Assembly (NCBI GenBank): GCA_038327685.1
Contig: JBBQLH010000007.1
Coordinates: forward strand, 1-62,739
Length of the DNA stretch: 62,739 nucleotides
Origin: DASQFQ01 sp038327685
GTDB lineage: Bacteria; Actinomycetota; Thermoleophilia; Solirubrobacterales; Solirubrobacteraceae
Direction: 5' to 3'
Positions 16,968 through 26,066 of the stretch are shown here, piece by piece (position 1 is the first letter of the stretch; each line of letters starts with the position of its first letter). Made by a program: the position numbers and the translations under genes. The notes beneath the pieces are model-generated. The model searched no databases. It saw only the letters and a program-made list of their open reading frames with translations, and had not been told where the DNA came from.

Positions 16968-17753
16968 GTGCTGCTGGTGACGTCCGCGCGCGAGCGCCTC
17001 GGCGGGGCGGCGGCAGCCGCGGTCACGGCCGCGGTAGGGCTGTTGCTCGTCCCCCTGCTGGTGCGGGCGTTCGCCGATGCGTGGCGCGCTCCCGCGCTGC
17101 TGCCGCAGCGCTGGGGTCTGCGAGGGTTCGACGTCGCGTTCGCCGACGGCCAGACGCCCGCCGCGCTCGTCACGTCGCTCGCCGTCGCCGCGACGAGCAC
17201 GGCGTGCGGGCTGGTGCTGGCGTGGCCCGCCGCACGGGTCCTCGGCGAGCGGCGCATGCGGCATCCGGCGGCGGTCTTCCTGCTGCTGGCGATGCCGCTG
17301 CTCGTCGCGCCCTATGCGGTCGGTGTCGGGCTGTCGGAGTGGTTCGTGCGCCTCGATTTGTCCGGCACGCTGCCCGGGCTGGTGCTCGCCCATCTGACCT
17401 TCGTGCTGCCGTATGCGGTCCTGCTGCTGCTGTCGGGCTTCGGCCCGCAGCTCCGCGGGGTGGAGGAGATGGGTCGCGCGGCGGGGCTGTCGCCGTGGCA
17501 GCGGCTGCGCTGGGTCACGGTGCCCGCCCTGCGATCCACACTCGCCGCCGCTGGATTGCTGTGCTTCCTGGTCTCGTGGAGCCAGTACGGCACGAGCCTC
17601 GCGATCGCGCCCACGCGGCCGACGCTGCCGGTGCTGTTGCTGCCGTTCATCGGCTCCGATCCGCAGGTCGCGGCGGCGCTGTCGCTGCTGTTCCTCGCTC
17701 CTGCGATGCTCGCGCTGGCCGTCGCCGTGCGGGCAATCCGGTCCGCGACATGA
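16968..17753 (+). CDS. ABC transporter permease 2 (YnjC-like, C-half)
   Basis: 261 residues, six hydrophobic helices, with the EAA loop EEMGRAAGLSPWQRLRWVTVP. The GTG start at 16968 is 1 bp after the previous stop; an earlier in-frame start at 16926 is possible. Forms the translocation pore with permease 1 and pairs with the ATPase that overlaps its stop. Confidence 0.75.
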   Translation: MLLVTSARERLGGAAAAAVTAAVGLLLVPLLVRAFADAWRAPALLPQRWGLRGFDVAFADGQTPAALVTSLAVAATSTACGLVLAWPAARVLGERRMRHPAAVFLLLAMPLLVAPYAVGVGLSEWFVRLDLSGTLPGLVLAHLTFVLPYAVLLLLSGFGPQLRGVEEMGRAAGLSPWQRLRWVTVPALRSTLAAAGLLCFLVSWSQYGTSLAIAPTRPTLPVLLLPFIGSDPQVAAALSLLFLAPAMLALAVAVRAIRSAT

Positions 17754-18796
17754 GCGCGACCCTGCACTGTCGAGGCGTCGTCGTCGCGCCGGGCGGCACG
17801 CCGGTGCTGCGCAGCGTCGACCTTGAGGTCTCCGCCGGTCAGCGCGCGGTGCTCGTCGGCCCGAGCGGTGCGGGCAAGACCACGCTGCTGCGAGCCATCG
17901 CCGGACTCGAGCACGTCCGCGAGGGCACCGTCGAGCTCGGTGGACGGCGCCTCGCCGGCATCCCGCCCCACCGCCGGCGGGTGTCGGTGGTCTTCCAGGA
18001 GCCGCGGCTGCTGCCGCACCTACGCGTCGAGGACAACGTTGCGCTCCCGCTACGCGCCGCCGGAGTCGGCCGCCGCGAGCGGCGCGCCCGCGCGGCCACG
18101 TTGCTCGACGAGGTCGGCCTCGCCGGCCTCGCCGGACGGACCGTCCGCGGGCTGTCGGGCGGCGAGCAGCAGCGAGTGGCGCTGGCCCGGGCGCTGTGCA
18201 CGGACCCCGAGCTGCTGCTGCTCGACGAGCCGCTCGCCGCCGTCGACCCCAACCGCCGCGAGGCGCTGCGCCGGCTGATCGTCCGGCTGCAGCAGGAGCG
18301 CCGCGTCACCACGCTGATCATCACCCATGACCGCGTCGAAGCCGCCGAGCTCGCCGACACGCTGGCGCTCATGCTCGAGGGCCGCGTCGTCCAGCAGGAC
18401 GAGCCGCGCGAGCTCTTCGAGCGCCCCCGATCGGCCGCCGTTGCGCGCTTCTTCGGCGCCACCAACGTGCTCCGCGGCACCGTGCGAGCCGGTCTGCTGC
18501 ACGTCGACGGCGGTGGCTGCGTCGCGGTCGACGGCCCGGACGGCCTGGCGACCTACATCATCCGCCCCGAGGCAGTGCGCCTCGACGACGAGGGCGGCTT
18601 CGGCGCCCGCGTCACCGAAGCCGCGTACGCCGGCACGTTCGTGCGCCTCACCCTGATCCGGGGCCGCCAGCGCCTGGAGGCCCACCTTCCGGCCGGGACC
18701 ACCGTCGCGTTCGGCGAGGAGGTCGGCCTCTGCTTCCCCGCCGACCGGCTGTGGCGACTCCCCGACGACGAGGCGCCCGTCAGTGCGGGATCGTGA
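17750..18796 (+). CDS. ABC transporter ATP-binding protein (YnjD-like)
   Basis: 348 residues: Walker A GPSGAGKTT, Q-loop FQEPRLLPHL, signature LSGGEQQRVALARAL, Walker B LLLLDEPLAAVD, H-loop ITHDR, then a C-terminal TOBE-type regulatory domain (RGTVRAG, YIIRPEAVRL). ATG at 17750 overlaps the permease stop (ATGA). Powers uptake of the YnjB-bound substrate. Confidence 0.88.
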   Translation: MSATLHCRGVVVAPGGTPVLRSVDLEVSAGQRAVLVGPSGAGKTTLLRAIAGLEHVREGTVELGGRRLAGIPPHRRRVSVVFQEPRLLPHLRVEDNVALPLRAAGVGRRERRARAATLLDEVGLAGLAGRTVRGLSGGEQQRVALARALCTDPELLLLDEPLAAVDPNRREALRRLIVRLQQERRVTTLIITHDRVEAAELADTLALMLEGRVVQQDEPRELFERPRSAAVARFFGATNVLRGTVRAGLLHVDGGGCVAVDGPDGLATYIIRPEAVRLDDEGGFGARVTEAAYAGTFVRLTLIRGRQRLEAHLPAGTTVAFGEEVGLCFPADRLWRLPDDEAPVSAGS

Positions 18797-18847
18797 CCCG
18801 CGACATCGCGACGCTTCGGGTTTGCGGCAACGTGGTACGAGCACCGC

Positions 18848-19507
18848 ATGACCACACGAGCCGTCTGCCTCGACGTCATGGGCACCCTCTTCGACCTGGC
18901 GGCCCCGCGACGCCAGCTCGAGGACCTGGGGGCCCCGCCGGCAGCGCTGGAGGCGTGGTTCGGCCGCCGGCTGCACACAGCCGCGACGGTGACCCTGGTC
19001 GACGACTACCGGCCGTTCCCCGAGCTCGCGAAGCCGGTGCTCGAATCGGTGCTCGCCCAGCTGGACCTCGATCCAGCCGGCGCCGCCCAAGTGCTGGACG
19101 CGCTGTCAGAGCTCGATCCCTATCCGGACGCCGAGCCAGCCTTGGAGCGGCTGGCGTCGGCCGGCGTCCAGCTCGTCGCCCTCACCAACGGCACCGAGCA
19201 GAACACGCGCACGCTTCTCGCGCGCGCCGGCCTCGAGCGCTACGTCAAGCGGGTCCTGCCCACCGACGCGGTCGGCCGCTTCAAGCCCCACCCCGCCGTC
19301 TACCGCTACGCCGTCGAGCAGCTCGCCGTCCCTGCAGCGGAGGTCACGCTGATCGCCGCCCACGGCTGGGATGTGGCGGGCGCCCGCGCCGCCGGGCTCA
19401 GCGCCGTGTGGGTGAGCCGGCTCGAGCGGCGCTGGCCGCTTCCGCCGCCGCAGCCGCCCACATCGCAAGACCTCACGGACGCGGCGGAGCAGATCCTCGC
19501 GGGTTGA
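18848..19507 (+). CDS. HAD hydrolase, L-2-haloacid dehalogenase type II
   Basis: 219 residues. Nucleophile motif CLDVMGTLFD, motif II ALTNGTEQNT, motif III lysine RFKPHPAVY and motif IV AAHGWDVAGARAAGL with SAVWVSR, the pattern of haloacid dehalogenase type II. Preceded by about 50 bp from the ABC operon with no obvious terminator. Substrate could be haloacids or a metabolic phosphate; the family call is firmer than the substrate. Confidence 0.8.
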   Translation: MTTRAVCLDVMGTLFDLAAPRRQLEDLGAPPAALEAWFGRRLHTAATVTLVDDYRPFPELAKPVLESVLAQLDLDPAGAAQVLDALSELDPYPDAEPALERLASAGVQLVALTNGTEQNTRTLLARAGLERYVKRVLPTDAVGRFKPHPAVYRYAVEQLAVPAAEVTLIAAHGWDVAGARAAGLSAVWVSRLERRWPLPPPQPPTSQDLTDAAEQILAG

Positions 19508-19580
19508 CAACGCCCGGCCGCGCCGGTCGGGGCGCGCACCCCTCGCGCGCGCCGCAGCGCGCAGACCGGGGCCGCGCGCG

Positions 19581-20273
19581 GTGAGCTCGCGCGCCGGGGA
19601 TGACGCTCCGGTCGACGGCGAGCGATCGCGGCGGGCGCGCATCCGCGCGCTACGGCGCCTCGGGCTGCTCGCCACGTCGGTCGCGATCGCCTTCGCGGGC
19701 GTCGCAGCGACAATCCCGCACTCCGCCCAGGCGCTCCGCGACGCCGTGTCAGGCCTCGGCGTGGGGGCCCCGTTCGCCTTTGTCGCCGTGGCGACCGCGC
19801 TGACCTGCGCGCTGTTCCCCTACCCCATCCTCGCCGCCGCGAGCGGCCTCGTGTTCGGCACCGCGCTCGGGACCGTGGTGTCGATCGCGGGCGGGACGAC
19901 CGGCGCGCTCGCGGCGTTCCTGATCGCCCGTGCCGGCGCCGCGACCGCCGTCGTGGAACTGGCTGGACCGAGGCTTCGAGCGCTCCTCGACGCGGTGGGA
20001 CGGCGGGGCTTCGTCGCCGTGCTGTACATGCGGATCATCCCCGGCGTCCCGCGCGACCTGGCCAACTGCGGCGCCGGGCTGACCCCCGTCGCCGTCGCCC
20101 CCTACGTCGCCGCCACGCTGCTCGGCATCGCGCCGCGCGCGTTCGCCTACAGCGCGCTCGGCAGCTCGTTCAGCGTCACGCGGCTCACGTCGCCCGAGGC
20201 GATCGCCGCCGTCGCCGTGCTGGCCGCGATGGCACTGCTCGGGCTCGCGCTGATCGCCCGCAAGCTCCGCTGA
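19581..20273 (+). CDS. TVP38/TMEM64 (VTT-domain) membrane protein
   Basis: 230 residues, about five hydrophobic segments, with the VTT/DedA-like core TALTCALFPYPILAAASGLVFGT, GGTTGALAAFLIAR and MRIIPGVPRDLANCGAGL. Such genes often stand beside mercuric-reductase-like flavoproteins, as here (20726). GTG start at 19581. Proposed role in this superfamily is lipid or small-molecule handling at the membrane; nothing more specific is visible. Confidence 0.78.
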   Translation: MSSRAGDDAPVDGERSRRARIRALRRLGLLATSVAIAFAGVAATIPHSAQALRDAVSGLGVGAPFAFVAVATALTCALFPYPILAAASGLVFGTALGTVVSIAGGTTGALAAFLIARAGAATAVVELAGPRLRALLDAVGRRGFVAVLYMRIIPGVPRDLANCGAGLTPVAVAPYVAATLLGIAPRAFAYSALGSSFSVTRLTSPEAIAAVAVLAAMALLGLALIARKLR

Positions 20274-20310
20274 ATCACTAACGTCGTGTAGAGGTCAGAC
20301 GCATCTGAAC

Positions 20311-20556
20311 ATGGCACGCATGGCGACCCACCGCGCCGCGGCGGCCGAGGCCGTCGCCTATCGCGGACGACCAGCGCACCTGCGCCGCACGGTGCGCATC
20401 GCGCTGCTCGTCGGGCTCATCCTCAACGCCATCAACGAATCCGGACCGATCGCGCACGGCCAGCTCGGCGCCGGCACCTGGATCCGCGTCGCCCTGAACT
20501 TCCTTGTGCCGTTCATCGTGTCCAACGTCGGGCTGCTCAGTGGAAGACCCCGATGA
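20311..20556 (+). CDS. NrtS-like small membrane protein
   Basis: 81 residues with two helices: RTVRIALLVGLILNAINESG and WIRVALNFLVPFIVSNVGLL. This spacing and the LNxxN and FLVP(F/Y)xVSN motifs match NrtS proteins implicated in nitrate/nitrite transport. A start at 20320 is equally possible. It sits between the TVP38 and flavoprotein genes. Confidence 0.65.
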   Translation: MARMATHRAAAAEAVAYRGRPAHLRRTVRIALLVGLILNAINESGPIAHGQLGAGTWIRVALNFLVPFIVSNVGLLSGRPR

Positions 20557-20647
20557 GCATCGCGCAGACGAACACGGCCACGCAGGCCGCGAAGAACACC
20601 ACCGCGCGACGCAGACGGCGCAGCTCGGGCTCGAGATCGTCGCGCAC
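20537..20647 (-). CDS. Possible 36-residue single-TM microprotein
   Basis: GTG-started frame (VRDDLEPELRRLRR then AVVFFAACVAVFVCAMLIG). A charged head followed by one clean transmembrane helix looks real rather than a shadow. It overlaps the NrtS 3' end on the other strand. No ribosome site is clear and no homologue is recognised. Confidence 0.3.
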   Translation of the reverse strand: MRDDLEPELRRLRRAVVFFAACVAVFVCAMLIGVFH

Positions 20648-20725
20648 AGAGCTTCGACCATCGACCGACCGCCGATGATTCAGCGGCTTGCCGAATCGCG
20701 GCGGTCCCGTGCGGGTCTGACGGGC

Positions 20726-22162
20726 ATGGCCCGAAGCGAACGCTATGACCTCATCGTGCTCGGTGGCGGGACGGGCGGGCTCGTGAGCGCGCGGATCGCC
20801 GCCGCCGCGGGCGCGCGCGTCGCGCTGATCGAGCGCGAGCGACTCGGAGGGGACTGCCTGTGGACGGGCTGCGTACCCAGCAAGGCGCTGCTCGCCGCGG
20901 CGGAGCTGGCGCAGCGGATGCGGGACGCACGCTCGGTCGGGCTCGGGCCGATCGAACCGGACATCGACTTCCAAGCGGTCATGCGTCATGTCCACGGCGC
21001 ACAGCAGACGATTGCACCCGAGGACTCCCCCGAGCGCCTGCGCTCCGAGGGCATCGACGTCATCGAAGCCGACGGCCGGTTCGTTGCACATGGACTCGTG
21101 ACCGCCGGTGACCGGCAGCTGCGCTACCGCGCGGCGATCATCGCCACCGGCTCCCAGCCGATGGTGCCGCCGATCGACGGGCTCGACGCGGCGCGCCCGC
21201 TCACCAACGAGACCGTTTGGGAACTCGAGTCGCTGCCTACGCGCCTCGTCGTGCTCGGCGGCGGTCCGATCGGATGCGAGCTCGGCCAGGCGTTCGCGCG
21301 CCTCGGCTCGCACGTGACGCTCGTCGAGATGGCCGATCGCCTACTGCTCAAGGAGGAGCCGCGCGCGAGTTCGCTGCTCGCAGGGGTGCTCGAAGCCGAA
21401 GGCGTCGACTTGCGCCTCGGGCAGCCAGCGAACGCCGTCACCGGCGACGGCGGCGCGGGCCGCCTCGCCGTCGGCGGAGACGAGCTTGCGTTCGACCGCC
21501 TCCTCGTGGCGGCGGGCCGCGCGCCTTCGACCGGCGGGCTCGGCCTGGAGGCCGTCGACGTCGGTACCGATGACCGCGGCGCGGTCCTGGTCGACGAACG
21601 CCTGCGCACGTCCGCGCGGGGCGTGTACGCGGTCGGCGACGTCACCGGCGCGCTTCCGTTCACTCACGTCGCCGCCTACCACGCTCGCATCGCCACACCG
21701 AACGCCCTTTTCGGCCTGCGCCGCAAGGTCAGCTACGCCGCGGTCCCGTGGGCAACGTTCACCGATCCCGAGGTCGGCCGCGTCGGCCTTACCGAACAGC
21801 AGGCCCGCGACCGCTGGGGCGACCGCGCCGTCGTCGCCGAGTTCGACTACTCGGCCTCCGACCGAGCGATCACTGCCGGCCAGGCACGCGGATTCGCAAA
21901 GCTCATCGGCGACCACCGCGGGCGACTGGTCGGCGCCACGGTCGCGGCTCCCGCCGGCGGTGAGGTGATCGCAGGCCTCGTCCCGCATATCGCCGCTCAC
22001 GCGAAGATCGACGCGGTCTCGCGCCAGGTCCACGCGTACCCCACGCTCGCCGAAGGACCCGCGCGCGCGGCCGACCGGTACGTCATCCAGAAGCTGCTCA
22101 CGCCGCGGATGCGAGCGGTCACTCGCCCCGCGCTGGCCGCTCTTCGAGCGTTGCAACGGTGA
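20726..22162 (+). CDS. Mercuric-reductase-like FAD disulfide oxidoreductase
   Basis: 478 residues. FAD dinucleotide fold VLGGGTGGLVSA, redox disulfide GGDCLWTGCVPSK, NAD(P) fold VVLGGGPIGCELGQ, second FAD motif VYAVGDVTG and dimerisation domain ending QVHAYPTLAEG. It lacks the heavy-metal domain and the C-terminal vicinal Cys pair of true MerA, so mercury reduction is unlikely. Related proteins pair with TVP38 genes as here. Start ATG 20726. Confidence 0.82.
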   Translation: MARSERYDLIVLGGGTGGLVSARIAAAAGARVALIERERLGGDCLWTGCVPSKALLAAAELAQRMRDARSVGLGPIEPDIDFQAVMRHVHGAQQTIAPEDSPERLRSEGIDVIEADGRFVAHGLVTAGDRQLRYRAAIIATGSQPMVPPIDGLDAARPLTNETVWELESLPTRLVVLGGGPIGCELGQAFARLGSHVTLVEMADRLLLKEEPRASSLLAGVLEAEGVDLRLGQPANAVTGDGGAGRLAVGGDELAFDRLLVAAGRAPSTGGLGLEAVDVGTDDRGAVLVDERLRTSARGVYAVGDVTGALPFTHVAAYHARIATPNALFGLRRKVSYAAVPWATFTDPEVGRVGLTEQQARDRWGDRAVVAEFDYSASDRAITAGQARGFAKLIGDHRGRLVGATVAAPAGGEVIAGLVPHIAAHAKIDAVSRQVHAYPTLAEGPARAADRYVIQKLLTPRMRAVTRPALAALRALQR

Positions 22163-22204
22163 GCCCTGCGGGCGCGCCGCAAGGCACGACGCCGCCGCAT
22201 CTCT

Positions 22205-22537
22205 TCACACACGGCGCGGCGGACGCGACACGAGCGTCCCGACGAGCCCGCCGATTGCCGCGCTCACGGCGACCTCCCCGCACACGCCCCCAGGCTGGCC
22301 CTGCCAGAGCGTCGCCGATGGGACGAGGTCAAGCAACTCGATGAGGGCCCACGCCGCCGCGCACGCGGCGATGCCGACGATCGCGAGGCTCAGGATTGCA
22401 GGTTCAACGCGCAGGCCGAGGAACCGAGCAGCCAACCCTGGCGCGGCGGCCGCGATCAGCGGCGCCAAGTGGTATGTCCGACCATCGAATGCAGTCAGCG
22501 CGACCCACAAGCCCGCTGGGGGAGCGCAGCCAGCCAT
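22205..22537 (-). CDS. Small membrane protein, unknown
   Basis: 110 residues with three hydrophobic segments (YHLAPLIAAAAPGLAARFLG; ILSLAIVGIAACAAAWALIE; AAIGGLVGTLVS). Composition is that of a real membrane protein. It lies downstream of, and on the same strand as, the DUF427 gene. No family recognised. Confidence 0.5.
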   Translation of the reverse strand: MAGCAPPAGLWVALTAFDGRTYHLAPLIAAAAPGLAARFLGLRVEPAILSLAIVGIAACAAAWALIELLDLVPSATLWQGQPGGVCGEVAVSAAIGGLVGTLVSRPPRRV

Positions 22538-22576
22538 GCGTAGCCGAGCACGGGCTGCGGCCCCCGGCGGCGCGCG

Positions 22577-22945
22577 TCAGCCATCTGGCCCGCTCAGGGC
22601 TCGCCTGACCTTGACGCCGTGCCAGAACGCGACGTGGTCCTTGATGCTCGCCGCGAGCGGTGTCGGGCGCGGGTAGTACCACGCGGCCGCCTTGTTGCGC
22701 TCCCCGTCCACGACGACGTCGGAGTAGCTCGCTCGTCCCTTCCAGAAGCAGACGCTGTGCCCAGGGCTGGGCTCCAGGTACTCACATTTGACGTCCTGCC
22801 GCGGAAAGTAGTGAGTGCCTTCGACGACCACTGTGTGGTCGCTGGAGGCGACGACAGTCCCGTTCCAGACAGCCTGCACCGGCCCGGTCTGCCCGCCGTT
22901 CTCACCGCCGATGAGCCGGCGGATCGCTTCGGTGATCGTGCTCAT
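22577..22945 (-). CDS. DUF427 domain protein
   Basis: 122 residues with the DUF427 core: AVWNGTVVASSDHTVVVEG, THYFPRQDVKCEYL, FWKGRASYSDVVVDG, AAWYYPRPTPLA and KDHVAFW. Small beta-barrel family of unknown function, commonly a stand-alone cytoplasmic protein. Start ATG 22945 (MSTITEAIRRL). The region 22961-23298 upstream shows no recognisable gene. Confidence 0.85.
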   Translation of the reverse strand: MSTITEAIRRLIGGENGGQTGPVQAVWNGTVVASSDHTVVVEGTHYFPRQDVKCEYLEPSPGHSVCFWKGRASYSDVVVDGERNKAAAWYYPRPTPLAASIKDHVAFWHGVKVRRALSGPDG

Positions 22946-23298
22946 ATGCCTGTGACCCATTGAGGCGCGCCGGGGATTCGGCGCCCATCGCAGATTCAGG
23001 TCGCGTCGAGGAGCGGGCGCTGGGCCGGGCAGCGTCGTCTCACGCTCGCGTTCGTAGGACCCGATAAGCCTGAGCCTCAGTTCGCTTCAGCGTTTCCGGG
23101 CGCCGGAGCATCAACACGGAGCGCGTCGAGCAGGCCATCCAAGGTCGCCTCGGTCCGTCGGAGCAGCCCCCAGCCGGGCGAGCCGTTCTACCGGACCTTG
23201 GGCGGACTTGGTGCGCTGCACGTTCGGGCGGAGAGGACAGCTTGGCCCCCCGTGGCGATGTGGAGCCGGGCCGGACCTGCCGAGGGCCGCGGCGACGA

Positions 23299-23568
23299 TC
23301 AGCTCGACTCGCGCCGAAGGCGATCGATGACAGAATCGGAGATCGACGACGTTGCCCCCGCGGGCGCTTCGTGCAAGGCGCGCAGCCCCTCGAGCGTCTG
23401 CAACAGAGTCGCCACGAGGCGACGGCACTTGGGACACAGATGGGCGTGCTCCTCGACCCGGCGACGATCCTCGCCGTCGAGCTCGCCGTCGAGGTACTCC
23501 GGGAGGTGACGGCGCGTCCACATGTGATCGCGGATGAAGCTCGGCCGCATCTCACGCAGGCGCATCAC
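23299..23568 (-). CDS. Zinc-finger anti-sigma factor (zf-HC2)
   Basis: 89 residues with the H-x3-C-x2-C zinc site in EEHAHLCPKCRRL, preceded by LPEYLDGELDGEDRRR, as in soluble zinc-binding anti-sigma factors. No transmembrane segment. ATGA overlap with the end of the ECF sigma gene, so it is the likely cognate anti-sigma and redox or stress sensor. Confidence 0.8.
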   Translation of the reverse strand: MMRLREMRPSFIRDHMWTRRHLPEYLDGELDGEDRRRVEEHAHLCPKCRRLVATLLQTLEGLRALHEAPAGATSSISDSVIDRLRRESS

Positions 23569-24233
23569 CGCTCGTCGTCTCCGAGATAGGCGTCTACCGC
23601 ATCACGCACTCTAAGCCGCGCGCGATGCAACCGGCTCTTGAACGCCGCCTCCTTTAAGCCCATGATCTCCGCCGCCTCCTCGGTGGTGAGACCCTCGACA
23701 TCGCGCAGGATGAGCGGCGCGCGATACGCCTCCGGCAGCGCTCGGACGGCATGCTCGAGCACCGCGCGCAGGTCGTGCTGCTCGGCGCGGGGCTCAGGGG
23801 CGTGCCGAAGATCAGCGGTCTGCGCAAGCGCCCCTTCCTCGACTGAGAGCGGGTCGGACGGAGGACGGCGCCCCGCCCGGCGCTTTGCCTCGTTGAGCCC
23901 GATCCGATACAGCCAGGTGAAGAACTGCGAGCGGCGCTCGAACCGGCCGACGCCCCGCCAAGCGCGCAGGAACGCCTCTTGGACGACCTCCTCGGCCTCT
24001 CCGGGATCGCCTGTGAAGCGCACGATCACGGCATACAGATGGTCGGCGTGCCGGCGCACGAGCTGCTCGAAGGCGTCACGCCGACCGGCGGCGGCGAGAG
24101 CGACGAGCTCATCATCGGTGAGGCCAGCCGGACCGTTAGCTGCGCCTCCGGATGAGCCGATGTCACCTTCATGCACCGCATAGAACCGTAACCGGCCCGA
24201 CTCCGGCGGCGATGGATGGCGATCACCAGCCAT
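23565..24233 (-). CDS. ECF RNA polymerase sigma factor
   Basis: About 222 residues. Region 2: DAFEQLVRRHADHLYAVIVR, EEVVQEAFLRAWRGVGRF, FFTWLYRIGLNEAKRR. Region 4: RALPEAYRAPLILRDVEGLTTEEAAEIMGLKEAAFKSRLHRAR. It is flanked and overlapped by two zinc-finger anti-sigma proteins. ATG 24233 overlaps the upstream stop by 11 bp; ATG 24275 or a later GTG are alternatives. Confidence 0.85.
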   Translation of the reverse strand: MAGDRHPSPPESGRLRFYAVHEGDIGSSGGAANGPAGLTDDELVALAAAGRRDAFEQLVRRHADHLYAVIVRFTGDPGEAEEVVQEAFLRAWRGVGRFERRSQFFTWLYRIGLNEAKRRAGRRPPSDPLSVEEGALAQTADLRHAPEPRAEQHDLRAVLEHAVRALPEAYRAPLILRDVEGLTTEEAAEIMGLKEAAFKSRLHRARLRVRDAVDAYLGDDER

Positions 24234-24507
24234 CGCGTTCGCCTCCGCCAAAGGATGCCCGTTCGCGCTCACCATCGATCCAGCGCTCGATCACGGCGGG
24301 CGCGACCGAGCGCTCGGGCGTGTTGCGCAGACCACGCAGCTCGTGCTTCAACCACAACAGCGTCCGGCGCATGCGGCCGCACTCCGGACAGAGCTCCGTG
24401 TGCCGCTCGAAACGCCCCCGATCCTTGAGCCCGAGGTCGTCGTCGACATACGCGGACATCCGCCGAGACGCCCACCGGTGCTCGAGCCGCTCGCGGAGCG
24501 AAGCCAT
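24223..24507 (-). CDS. Second zinc-finger protein upstream of the ECF sigma
   Basis: 94 residues with H-x3-C-x2-C in ERHTELCPECGRM after MSAYVDDDLGLKDRGRF, matching zf-HC2 anti-sigma proteins, with no membrane helix. First gene of the three-gene sigma operon. It could be a second anti-sigma factor or a paralogue for another sigma. Confidence 0.7.
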   Translation of the reverse strand: MASLRERLEHRWASRRMSAYVDDDLGLKDRGRFERHTELCPECGRMRRTLLWLKHELRGLRNTPERSVAPAVIERWIDGERERASFGGGERDGW

Positions 24508-24712
24508 CGCGCGGTTGGACCCGCGTGTGCCTCCGACGATTCAGCGCTGCGCCGGCCGCGTGAATCGCCACGCTATCGCCGCGGTCGAAGGGGCGCATGC
24601 GCGCCTCCGGGAGCGCCGCACCGGGATCCCGACATTGCGACCGGTGGCGACGCGGTCGTGTCGCGCGAGGCCGATGCATCGATTCGGCTTCCCGCAGGTC
24701 CAAGCGTGCGAT

Positions 24713-25282
24713 ATGGGTCGTTTCGCCCCTGCAGTGCTGTTGATCGCTGCCACGACAGCCGTGGCAGCTTGCGGTGACGCTTCCACGATCGGGCAGAGCG
24801 CCCAGCCGTCCGGCACGGCGGCGAAGCCCGCTCAACACGCTGACCGCCCGGCGCTCCGGCGACTCCACCGCGACGCGAACCGGTTGCGCGACGGCGGACC
24901 TGCCGCGTTTACCAAACAGCTGAAGCAGCTGCGCGGGACCCCGGTCGTCGTCAATCAGTGGGCTTCGTGGTGCCCGCCGTGCCGGGCCGAGTTTCTTATC
25001 TTCCAGCGGCTCGCGGCTACCTATGGCGGCCGCGTAGCGTTCGTGGGCGTGGACATGCAGGACGCGCGCGAGGCGGCGCTGTCCTTCTTGCGCGAGCTTC
25101 CGACGCCATACCCGCACTACTTCGACCCCGACGCCTCGATCGCCAGGCTGTTCGGCGGCGGCCGCGTGTCGCCGACCACCGGCTTCTACGACGCCCGCGG
25201 CAAGCTCGTGTTCAGCCATTTCGGCGCCTACTCCGACGATGCGCAGCTCGAGGCCGAGATCCGCCGCTACGTGTTGGGATGA
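24713..25282 (+). CDS. TlpA/ResA-like thiol-disulfide lipoprotein (copy 1)
   Basis: 189 residues: lipobox TAVAAC near residue 20, then a thioredoxin fold with active site WASWCPPCRAEF, VGVDMQDAREAALSFLREL and a cis-Pro-like SPTTGFYD. Extracytoplasmic reductase. Overlaps the CcdA stop-start (ATGA), which would supply electrons. Closest relative in the window is 47141-47716. Confidence 0.87.
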   Translation: MGRFAPAVLLIAATTAVAACGDASTIGQSAQPSGTAAKPAQHADRPALRRLHRDANRLRDGGPAAFTKQLKQLRGTPVVVNQWASWCPPCRAEFLIFQRLAATYGGRVAFVGVDMQDAREAALSFLRELPTPYPHYFDPDASIARLFGGGRVSPTTGFYDARGKLVFSHFGAYSDDAQLEAEIRRYVLG

Positions 25283-26013
25283 TCGACTCGCCGAGCATCG
25301 CCCTCGCGTTCGCCGCCGGCCTGGTGTCGTTCGTGTCGCCGTGCTGCCTGCCCCTCGTCCCGGGCTACCTCGCGACCGTCTCTGGCATCGGCGTACAGGA
25401 CGTCGGCCGGCGCGTCGACGCGCGCGTGCTGGGCCGGAGCCTCATGTTCGTGACGACGTTCTCGGCGGTCTTCGTCCTGCTCGTCCTAGCCGCGACATCG
25501 CTCGGCGCCTTCCTCTTCGACAGCCAGCCAGTGCTCAACACGGTCGCGGGCGCCGCGATCGTCGTGATGGGCGTGCTGTTCCTGGCAACCTCGCTCGTCA
25601 CGCGACTCAACGTCGAATGGCGACCCCCAGGGCTGATCGAGCGCGCCGGCCGCGGCGGCCCGATCATCGCCGGCGCCGCCTTCGCCGTGGCCTGGACGCC
25701 GTGCGTAGGTCCAACGCTCGCTGCGATCCTCGGCCTGGCCGCAACCCAGCGAGGCACGGGCCAGGGCGCGGCGCTGCTGGCGATCTACTCGGCCGGACTC
25801 GGCGTTCCCTTCCTGCTGTCCGCAGCCGGCTTCAGCGCGGCGACGCGATCCTTCCGCTTCCTCAAGCGCCACTGGACAGCCGTGCAGACCGCCTCAGGTG
25901 CTGTGCTCATCGCCATGGGCGTGCTCATACTCACCGGCGAGCTGTTCCGGCTCAACATCGAGGCCCAGCAGCTGCTCGACAGCCTGGGGCTGAACTTCTT
26001 CCAGGACGTGTGA
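25279..26013 (+). CDS. CcdA-type transmembrane electron carrier (copy 1)
   Basis: 244 residues with six helices and the CcdA cysteine motifs SFVSPCCLPLVPGYL and AWTPCVGPTLAAILG. It passes electrons from cytoplasmic thioredoxin to the TlpA-like lipoprotein encoded just upstream. Ends in LNFFQDV like the paralogue at 47709. Confidence 0.88.
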   Translation: MIDSPSIALAFAAGLVSFVSPCCLPLVPGYLATVSGIGVQDVGRRVDARVLGRSLMFVTTFSAVFVLLVLAATSLGAFLFDSQPVLNTVAGAAIVVMGVLFLATSLVTRLNVEWRPPGLIERAGRGGPIIAGAAFAVAWTPCVGPTLAAILGLAATQRGTGQGAALLAIYSAGLGVPFLLSAAGFSAATRSFRFLKRHWTAVQTASGAVLIAMGVLILTGELFRLNIEAQQLLDSLGLNFFQDV

Positions 26014-26066
26014 GCGCCCAGCGCTTACCGTCATCCGACAGAGACGTCCCCGATCCGGGAGGCACC

